Below, one piece after another: positions 1-4,677 of a stretch of DNA of 5,197 nucleotides. Source of the DNA: AC-37 sp036389105 (GTDB lineage Bacteria; Actinomycetota; Thermoleophilia; Solirubrobacterales; Thermoleophilaceae). The stretch's first letter is position 1, and the number at the start of each line of letters is the position of its first letter. The translations under genes and the position numbers were made by a program. The stretch lies in the NCBI GenBank assembly GCA_036389105.1, contig DASVQK010000164.1:1-5197 (forward strand), in the 5' to 3' direction. The notes beneath the pieces are model-generated. The model saw only the letters and a list, made by a program, of their open reading frames with translations, ran no database searches and was not told the origin of the DNA.

Positions 1-643
1 GACCCGCGGTCAGCGCGTCGCGCACGGCCTCGGCCAGGACCTCGTACTGGGCCGGGCGCAGCGAGCCCGCCGGCCGCAGCGGGTGGATCCGGGCGCGGAA
101 CAGCGCCTCGTCGGCGTAGATGTTGCCCACGCCCGCGATCCGCTCCTGGGACAGCAGGAAGGCCTTGACGGGCGCCCGCCGGCCGGCGGCCAGCGCCCGC
201 AGCGCGTCGGGCGTGAAGTCGGGTCCGAGCGGCTCCACCCCGAGCCGCTCGGCGAAGTAGGCGTCGCGGGCGTCGCCGCCCAGCAGCACGATCCCGGTGC
301 CGAAGCGGCGCGGATCGGTGAACAGCACGCGGTCGCCCGACGACAGGTGGAGCCGCACGCGCGTGTAGGGGAAGTCCGCCTCGCCGCCGCGCGCCAGCAG
401 CAGGTTGCCGGTCATGCGCAGGTGCATGGCCAGGTGGACGTCGTCCTGGAGCTCCCAGATCAGGTACTTGCCGCGCCGCGCGACGCGCTCCACCCGGCGA
501 CCGCGGGTGGCGTCGTGGAGGTCCGACGGCGGCGCCGGCTCGCACCAGCGCGGATCGAGCACCTCCAGGCGCTCCAGCACCTTGCCCTCCACTGCCGGCG
601 CGAGGGCGCGGCGGATGGTCTCCACCTCGGGCAGCTCGGGCAT
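1..643 (-). CDS. mutM: Formamidopyrimidine-DNA glycosylase (Fpg/MutM), 3' end cut by window
   Basis: Base-excision repair enzyme that removes 8-oxoguanine and ring-opened purines and nicks the DNA by beta/delta-elimination. 214 codons are visible of a usual ~270-290. The N-terminus is MPELPEVET, giving the catalytic Pro2 (Schiff-base nucleophile) and Glu3. Lys59 in RRGKYL matches E. coli Lys57. Met77 (HLRMTG), Arg112 and Phe114 (DPRRFG) match the lesion-probing triad Met73/Arg108/Phe110. GVGNIYADE (Asn174) is the conserved helix-two-turn-helix signature. The C-terminal four-Cys zinc finger would lie left of base 1, so I cannot confirm it; its absence would point to an Nei-like member, but the N-terminal motifs favour Fpg. 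The ATG is fixed by the obligatory Pro2. It starts 9 bases after the deoB TAG with no strong Shine-Dalgarno, which suggests co-transcription and translational coupling to deoB. Confidence 0.96.
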   Translation of the reverse strand, partial: MPELPEVETIRRALAPAVEGKVLERLEVLDPRWCEPAPPSDLHDATRGRRVERVARRGKYLIWELQDDVHLAMHLRMTGNLLLARGGEADFPYTRVRLHLSSGDRVLFTDPRRFGTGIVLLGGDARDAYFAERLGVEPLGPDFTPDALRALAAGRRAPVKAFLLSQERIAGVGNIYADEALFRARIHPLRPAGSLRPAQYEVLAEAVRDALTAG

Positions 644-652
644 GGTTCGACT

Positions 653-1837
653 CTATGCGGAAGCGGCCAGGCGCTCGCCCGGGCCGGGTGCGAACGGCTC
701 GCCCGGCAGATCGGCGTCGCGCCCGGTCAGCCAGCGCAGCGCGCTGGCGCCCACCGACGCCAGCGGGCCGTCGGCGCGGCGCCCGCCGTGGCCGGCGAAG
801 ACGGCAAGGAGCGGCACGTGCTCGCGCGTGTGGTCGGTGCCGGGGTGCGCGGGGTCGCAGCCGTGGTCGGCCGACAGCACCAGCAGGTCGTCTTCGCGCA
901 TGGCCTCGAGCCAGCGGCCCGCCGCGGCGTCCACCTGCCGGAGCGCACCGTGGAAGCCCTCGACGTCCTTGCGGTGGCCGTACACCTGGTCGGTGTCCAC
1001 CAGGTTGGCGAACACAAGCCCGGCCACCACCTCCCCGAGCAGCCGGTCGACCGCCGCGATCGCGGTGGCGTTGTCGTGCGCGGGGACCTCCTCGGCGACC
1101 CCGCGTCCGGCGAAGACCTGGGCCACCTTGCCCACCGCGTGCACGGGGACGCCCTCCTCGGACAGCAGGTCGAGGTAGGTCGGACCGGGGGGCGGCAGCG
1201 CGTAGTCGCGGCGCCCGCCCGTGCGGCGGAAGCCTCCGGGCCGACCCTCGAACGGTCGTGCGATCACGCGGCTCACGGCGTGGTCGCCGGTCAGGATCGC
1301 GCGCGCCTCCCGGCAGCAGCGGTACAGCTCCTCGGGCGCGACCACGTCCACGTGCGCCGCCACCTGGAAGACCGAGTCCTTAGACGTGTACACGATCAGG
1401 TCGCCCGTCTCGAGGTGGCGCGGCCCGTGCTGCTCGATCGCGCGCAGTCCCTCCAGGGGCGCGTTGCACAGCACGCCGCGGCCGGCCGCCCTGCCGAACC
1501 GCTCGATCACCTCCGGCGGGAAGCCGTCGGGGTAGACGGGAGCCCCGGGGGACGAGACGCCCATCAGCTCCCAGTGCCCCGTCACGGTGTCCTTGCCCGG
1601 CCCCAGGGGGTGCAGGCGGCCGTGCACCGCGGGGTGCTCGACCGGCGGCACGCCCGCGATCGGCGTCACGTTGCCCAGCCCGAGCCGCGCGAGGGTGGGA
1701 AGGTCGAGGCCGCCGACCGCGTCCGCGACGTGAGCCAGCGTGTTGGCGCCGGCGTCGCCGTAGTCGGCGGCGTCGGGCAGCGCCCCGCAGCCGCAGGCGT
1801 CCAGCACCACCACGAACGCTCTCCTCCCCGGCGTCAC
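653..1837 (-). CDS. deoB: Phosphopentomutase
   Basis: Cytosolic Mn-dependent enzyme of nucleoside salvage that interconverts (deoxy)ribose 1-phosphate and 5-phosphate. It has 394 residues, the normal size for this alkaline-phosphatase-superfamily enzyme. Visible residues: Asp13 in VLDACGCG; phospho-acceptor Thr84 in GKDTVTGHWE; Asp283 and His288 in DTDQVYGHR; Asp324-His325 in SADHG; His336 in TDHTREH. These keep a near-constant offset from the B. cereus metal ligands and Thr85 as I recall them. The cap domain (about 95-220) carries TSKDSVFQ, RPFEGRPGGF and RRDYAL; Lys153 stands where an Ala is usual. The GTG at 1837 was chosen because it leaves the RRAFVVVLD first strand intact. A strong purine-rich box inside the gene (1818-1828) could drive initiation at GTG 1813, but that would cut off most of this strand. 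Downstream mutM follows after 9 bases. deoB is transcribed divergently from the GIY-YIG gene. Confidence 0.96.
   Translation of the reverse strand: MTPGRRAFVVVLDACGCGALPDAADYGDAGANTLAHVADAVGGLDLPTLARLGLGNVTPIAGVPPVEHPAVHGRLHPLGPGKDTVTGHWELMGVSSPGAPVYPDGFPPEVIERFGRAAGRGVLCNAPLEGLRAIEQHGPRHLETGDLIVYTSKDSVFQVAAHVDVVAPEELYRCCREARAILTGDHAVSRVIARPFEGRPGGFRRTGGRRDYALPPPGPTYLDLLSEEGVPVHAVGKVAQVFAGRGVAEEVPAHDNATAIAAVDRLLGEVVAGLVFANLVDTDQVYGHRKDVEGFHGALRQVDAAAGRWLEAMREDDLLVLSADHGCDPAHPGTDHTREHVPLLAVFAGHGGRRADGPLASVGASALRWLTGRDADLPGEPFAPGPGERLAASA
1818..1828 (-). promoter_or_regulatory. Shine-Dalgarno-like box inside the 5' end of deoB
   Basis: On the minus strand this reads GGGGAGGAGAG, the best ribosome-binding match near deoB, yet it lies inside the annotated gene (codons 4-7, P-G-R-R-A region). 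It is 4 bases upstream of GTG 1813-1811, which begins a run of three GTG codons. It either marks an alternative short start or is a by-product of the Gly-Arg-Arg codons. Family alignment favours the upstream GTG at 1837, so this is an ambiguity in the start rather than a confirmed RBS. Confidence 0.35.
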
Positions 1838-1896
1838 GAGCGCTTTCTAGCAGCCGCGGGCACTAGCTTCCGTGCATCGGGGAGCGGTCCGCATAC
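1838..1896. promoter_or_regulatory. 59-base divergent spacer between deoB and the GIY-YIG gene, presumed promoter region
   Basis: Only 59 bases separate two divergent start codons, so promoters for both genes should lie here or extend into the opposing gene. Plus strand: TAGCTT (1864-1869) is a weak TAnnnT -10 candidate, with a purine box at 1879-1884 after it. Minus strand: TGCTAGAAA (1844-1852) resembles an extended -10, ending 6 bases before the deoB GTG. If used, it would give a leaderless deoB mRNA, a common arrangement in actinomycetes. No convincing -35 element is visible for either. The tetranucleotide CTAG occurs twice (1847-1850, 1863-1866). The assignment is positional inference. 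Confidence 0.4.
1879..1884 (+). promoter_or_regulatory. Possible ribosome binding site of the GIY-YIG gene
   Basis: GGGGAG lies 12 bases upstream of the GTG at 1897, a somewhat long spacing. It is the only purine-rich stretch in the leader, and no ATG, GTG or TTG occurs in frame between the upstream stop (TAG, 1864-1866) and 1897. It therefore supports the GTG start by default. Confidence 0.4.
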
Positions 1897-2154
1897 GTGT
1901 ACCTGCTGCGCTGCGGCGACCGCAGCCTGTATTGCGGCTGGACCTACGACGTCGAGCGCCGCCTGGAGGCCCACCGCAGCGGACGCGGCGCGCGCTACAC
2001 GCGCAACCGGCTGCCCGTGGACGTGGTGGCCGTGCTGGAGCTGCCGGACGCCGGCAGCGCCCGGCGCGAGGAGGCGCGCATCAAGCGGCTCTCGCGCCCG
2101 GAGAAGCTCGCGCTGATCGGCCGGCTCAGCTCGTCGCGCGCGGGTGCGCCTTGA
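1897..2154 (+). CDS. GIY-YIG domain protein, UPF0213/YhbQ-like small nuclease-family protein
   Basis: This single-domain protein of 85 residues belongs to the COG2827/UPF0213 type. Members resemble the catalytic module of UvrC and homing endonucleases; a DNA-related role is assumed, but the specific substrate is not established. The core is intact: Tyr2 (end of the YVYLL strand), LYCGWT (Tyr12-Gly14, the YIG equivalent), DVERRLEAH (Arg21/Arg22, His26), the GARYTR loop, REEARIKRLSRPEK (Glu58/Glu59, metal-binding Glu candidates) and LALI. The GTG start falls on the Val of the usual YVYLL motif, so the first Tyr (TAC 1894-1896) is untranslated unless a non-canonical start is used. It is the only plus-strand gene, flanked by divergent deoB and convergent xerD. 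Its last nine residues and stop lie within the xerD coding region, and this tail is outside the conserved domain. Confidence 0.87.
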   Translation: MYLLRCGDRSLYCGWTYDVERRLEAHRSGRGARYTRNRLPVDVVAVLELPDAGSARREEARIKRLSRPEKLALIGRLSSSRAGAP

Positions 2155-3064
2155 AGTAGACGTCCTTCAGGCGCTCGCTGGAGAGGTGCGTGTAGAGCTG
2201 GGTGGTGGCCACGTCCGCGTGTCCGAGCATCTCCTGCACCGAGCGCAGGTCGCATCCCCCGGCCAGGAGGTGCGTGGCGAACGTGTGACGCAGCGTGTGC
2301 GGGCTCATGCGATCGCCGAGTCCCGCGCTGGCCGCGTGGCGACGCACGATCTTGTAGAGCCCCTGGCGGGTCAGGGTGTCGCCGCGGAAGTTGAGGAACA
2401 GCTTGGTCACCGGCCGGCCGCGTACCAGGGCGGGGCGGCCGCGCTCGAGGTAGCGGCGCGTGGCCTCGATCGCCATCGAGCCGATCGGCACGACGCGCTC
2501 CTTCGAGCCCTTGCCGCGGGCGCGCAGCACGCCGTCCTCCAGGTCCACGTCGGTCACCTCGATCCCGATCGCCTCCGAGGCGCGCAGGCCGCAGGCGTAC
2601 ATCAGCTCGAGCAGGGCGCGGTCGCGCAGCGCTGTGGCGGCCGTCCCCGTGGGCTGCTGGAGGAGCTTGGCCACCTCCCCGCGCGACAGGACCTTGGGCA
2701 GTCGCCTGCCGCGACGCGGGCCGCTTATGGTGGCCGTCGGATCGGAGTCGAGGATGCCCTCGCGCCGCAGGTGGCGGTAGAAGGAGCGCAGGCAGGCCGC
2801 CTTGCGGTGGATGGTGGCCGGCGACGCCGCCGGCCGGCCGTTGCCGCGCGCCAGCTCGGCCAGGAAGTCGGCAACGTCGGCGCTGGCGGCGTCCACCGAG
2901 GTGGTGTGGCGCTCGTCGAGGAAGCGGCCGAACTGGAACAGGTCGGAGCGGTAGGCCTCGAGGGTGTTCCGCGACAGCCCGCGCTCGAACTCGAGGTAGG
3001 CCAGGAAGTCGAGCACCAGGTGCTCGAACGGCCTGGCGTCGGCGCGCGGGACGGTCGTTGCCAC
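2126..3064 (-). CDS. xerD: Tyrosine recombinase XerD (XerC/D family)
   Basis: Site-specific recombinase that, with a partner Xer protein at dif, resolves chromosome dimers before division. It has 312 residues, slightly longer than E. coli XerD (298) through an N-terminal extension. The SAM-like core-binding domain spans about 13-105 (FLAYLEFERGLSRNTLEAY) and the catalytic domain about 120-305. All six catalytic residues are present: Arg161 (GLRASE), Lys185 (GKGSKER), His256 and Arg259 (HTLRH), His282 (LGHADVATTQ) and nucleophile Tyr291 (LYTHL). Their spacing follows E. coli XerD Arg148/Lys172/His244/Arg247/His270/Tyr279. XerD rather than XerC is preferred because of the nudF and deoB neighbours; that is inference. 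The GTG start has a weak GGTGAG just upstream. A 68-base gap separates it from nudF, so it may have its own expression signal. Its 3' end overlaps the GIY-YIG gene. Confidence 0.93.
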   Translation of the reverse strand: MATTVPRADARPFEHLVLDFLAYLEFERGLSRNTLEAYRSDLFQFGRFLDERHTTSVDAASADVADFLAELARGNGRPAASPATIHRKAACLRSFYRHLRREGILDSDPTATISGPRRGRRLPKVLSRGEVAKLLQQPTGTAATALRDRALLELMYACGLRASEAIGIEVTDVDLEDGVLRARGKGSKERVVPIGSMAIEATRRYLERGRPALVRGRPVTKLFLNFRGDTLTRQGLYKIVRRHAASAGLGDRMSPHTLRHTFATHLLAGGCDLRSVQEMLGHADVATTQLYTHLSSERLKDVYFKAHPRATS

Positions 3065-3132
3065 TACTCACCGTCTTCGGCCGTCCGGCCCGCATCCCTG
3101 GCCGGTGCAAGCCGGCTGTCAGCGAACGGCGG
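3065..3132 (-). other. 68-base nudF-xerD spacer with a small inverted repeat
   Basis: This is the longest gap in the window apart from sequence outside it. It contains a perfect 5-bp inverted repeat GCCGG-N6-CCGGC (3101-3116) and a weak purine box (3067-3072) just before the xerD GTG. No T-tract follows the repeat on the minus strand, so it is not a standard intrinsic terminator, and I see no clear promoter hexamers. Read-through from nudF into xerD is likely. Confidence 0.4.
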
Positions 3133-3666
3133 TCAGTCGGCGTCGCGCAGGTACGCGCGAAACCACAGCAGGCCGACGAGCGTCTTCGAGTCGTGTGCGT
3201 CGGCGATCGTGTCGTCGAGGGCGTCGAGCGGCACCGTGACGATCTCGATCCGCTCGTTCTCGTCGGCCTCCGCCTGCTCGTCGTAGAGGCCGGTGGCCAG
3301 GTAGAGGTACATGCGCTCGCTCGAGAACCCGGGCGAGATCCAGAAGCTCGTCAGCTCGCGCCACTCGCGCGCACCCTTTCCGATCTCCTCGGCCAGCTCG
3401 CGCCTCGCCGTCTGCTCGGCGCCCTCCCCCTCCTGGTCCAGCTTTCCGGCCGGCAGCTCGAGCAGCGACTGCTCTCCGACCGCCTCGCGCGGCTGTCGCA
3501 CCATGTAGAGGCGCTCGCCGTCGAACGGCAGGATCGTGACGGCGTCCGGCTGCCTGACGTACTCGCGCTCGGCCTCCTCGCCGTCCTCGTAGCGGAACCT
3601 GTCGACCTGCACGGCGATGACCTTCCCGCTCCATGCCTCCTCGCCGCCGATTCGCTCGAATGCCAT
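3133..3666 (-). CDS. nudF: NUDIX hydrolase, ADP-ribose pyrophosphatase type
   Basis: It likely hydrolyses ADP-ribose to AMP and ribose 5-phosphate with Mg2+, clearing a reactive product of NAD turnover. It has 177 residues, typical of NudF. The N-terminal half (about 15-60) contains the beta strands and the VTILPF/LYMVRQPR stretch usual for the dimeric ADPRases. The Nudix box runs from Gly74 (ELPAGKLD) through Glu81 to RRELAEEIG (Arg89-Gly96). Gly to first Glu is six residues rather than five, a variant I recall from actinobacterial relatives. Pro112 in WISPGFSSE sits 16 residues past the box, the position characteristic of ADP-ribose specificity. The ATG directly abuts the DUF3866 TGA (TGAATG) and has a strong GGAGGAGA site, so the start is secure. 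It forms one transcription unit with DUF3866 and the peptidase. Specificity for other ADP-sugars cannot be excluded. Confidence 0.92.
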   Translation of the reverse strand: MAFERIGGEEAWSGKVIAVQVDRFRYEDGEEAEREYVRQPDAVTILPFDGERLYMVRQPREAVGEQSLLELPAGKLDQEGEGAEQTARRELAEEIGKGAREWRELTSFWISPGFSSERMYLYLATGLYDEQAEADENERIEIVTVPLDALDDTIADAHDSKTLVGLLWFRAYLRDAD

Positions 3667-4677
3667 TCACATCTCCTCCGCCAGCACGGTGCCGCCCGCC
3701 AGGGCGGCCCTGAAGAACAGCTCGTCCTCGTCGATCGAGCGGCCCATCGTACGCGCGGGCAGCCCGGACTCCTCGTAGCCGCCGACGTCGGTATCGGCCT
3801 CGCGCCGCTCGTGGCCGCCCGGCAGGTCGCGGCGCTCTCCGCGAGGCAGCGCGACAAGCGCCGGGCGCAGCAGGAGCTCCAGCACCGTGGCCGTGTGGTG
3901 CGACAGCCCGCGGTGGCGCTCGCGCGCGTCGCCCGACGACATGCGCGGCACGATCACGGTGCTGCAGCCCAGGGCCAGCGCAGAGTGCGCGGTGTCGAGG
4001 GCGGCCAGGCCGCCATGGCCGAACGCCGTTGCCGACCCCAGGATGCCCGGGCCCGGGCCGGCGATGGCGGCGTCCCAGCCCAGCTCGGTGAGGCCGGCAT
4101 GCAACGCGCCGGCGGTGGTGATGGCGTCGTGCTCGCCCCCGAAGGCCGGGCCGGCCGTCACGTGACCGGCCAGCAGGCCGCGCTCGCGCAGCTCGCCCAC
4201 CACGCGCGACAGCGCGCCGGGCAAGGCGCCCCCCGCGGTCTGCACGTAGCCGATCCGCGCGCCCGGTCGCGCCCGCGCGGCCGCCCACGCGACGCACGGC
4301 AGCTGCGCGTGCAGCGACACCACGGCCACGGGCCGGCGGAGCGGCAGGTCGGGCTCCGCCGTGCGCTCCTCCAGCGGGTGGACCGCGTGCTGGAGCGAGG
4401 TGTAGTTGAGCTTCATCACGTGGGCGCCCTCGACGCCGGCGCCGGCCAGCCCGCGCGTGAGGTTCACGTGCACCACGTCGAAGCCGCCGCTGCCGAGTCC
4501 GAGGTCGCGCGCCGCGACGTTCACCACCACCTCGTCGCCAGGCTCCACCGGCCCCGTCAGCCCGCCGTACGAAACCGCCGGCCGCCGCTCGCCCGCCACT
4601 TCCACGGTCACCTCGGCCGCCGGGCCGGGGCGATCGACCGACACGACGGTTCCGCGCCGCAGCGCGAGCGCGCTCAC
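3667..4677 (-). CDS. DUF3866 family protein, function unknown
   Basis: I recognise this as the DUF3866 family, for which I know no established biochemical function. It has 336 residues from GTG 4677, with no signal peptide or membrane segment, so it is probably cytosolic. Residues 1-60 are strand-rich (RGTVVSVDR, EPGDEVVVNV) and look like a small beta-barrel. The rest is a Gly-rich alpha/beta region with family-like motifs: HVMKLNYTSLQ (87-96), SLHAQLP (121-127), YVQTAGGALPG (144-154), GEHDAI (181-186), GPGPGILGSATAFGHGG (207-223) and DARERHRGLSHHT (250-262). The clustered His183, Asp184, Asp250, His255, His260 and His261 suggest an enzyme active site, by inference. The frame stays open upstream to 4962, but that part lies antiphase over the peptidase gene. 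The start at 4677 forms a GTGA overlap with the peptidase stop. The stop abuts the nudF ATG, so it is coupled on both sides. Confidence 0.9.
   Translation of the reverse strand: MSALALRRGTVVSVDRPGPAAEVTVEVAGERRPAVSYGGLTGPVEPGDEVVVNVAARDLGLGSGGFDVVHVNLTRGLAGAGVEGAHVMKLNYTSLQHAVHPLEERTAEPDLPLRRPVAVVSLHAQLPCVAWAAARARPGARIGYVQTAGGALPGALSRVVGELRERGLLAGHVTAGPAFGGEHDAITTAGALHAGLTELGWDAAIAGPGPGILGSATAFGHGGLAALDTAHSALALGCSTVIVPRMSSGDARERHRGLSHHTATVLELLLRPALVALPRGERRDLPGGHERREADTDVGGYEESGLPARTMGRSIDEDELFFRAALAGGTVLAEEM
3672..3679 (-). promoter_or_regulatory. Strong ribosome binding site of nudF, embedded in the end of the DUF3866 gene
   Basis: The minus strand reads GGAGGAGA, ending 5 bases before the nudF ATG. 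It doubles as the last sense codons (Ala-Glu-Glu-Met) of the upstream gene. This is the best Shine-Dalgarno match in the window at a secure start. It suggests that nudF is translated efficiently within the polycistronic message. Confidence 0.85.
4674..4677 (-). other. GTGA stop/start overlap between peptidase and DUF3866 genes
   Basis: On the minus strand the peptidase TGA (4676-4674) shares bases with the DUF3866 GTG (4677-4675). No Shine-Dalgarno precedes the GTG, so initiation probably depends on ribosomes terminating on the peptidase gene. This fixes the DUF3866 start. Confidence 0.85.

Noticed and set aside
1385..1394. Perfect 10-base palindrome CGTGTACACG
   Set aside because: It lies in conserved deoB codons (VYT region) and has no partner copy or promoter context, so it is best explained by coding constraint and chance.
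83..2116. A 677-codon plus-strand open frame antisense to mutM and deoB
   Set aside because: The translation is low-complexity Arg/Ala/Gly/His-rich with no recognisable domain, while the minus strand encodes two complete catalytic motif sets. Lack of stops follows from high GC. Its 3' part is also out of frame with the GIY-YIG gene.
2126..3064. xerD as evidence of an integrative element
   Set aside because: The protein matches housekeeping XerD in length, motifs and spacing. I see no attachment-site repeats, tRNA, excisionase or phage genes nearby.
1995..3110. A 371-codon minus-strand frame covering xerD
   Set aside because: It is an alternate-frame shadow of xerD; the other frame carries all six recombinase catalytic residues.
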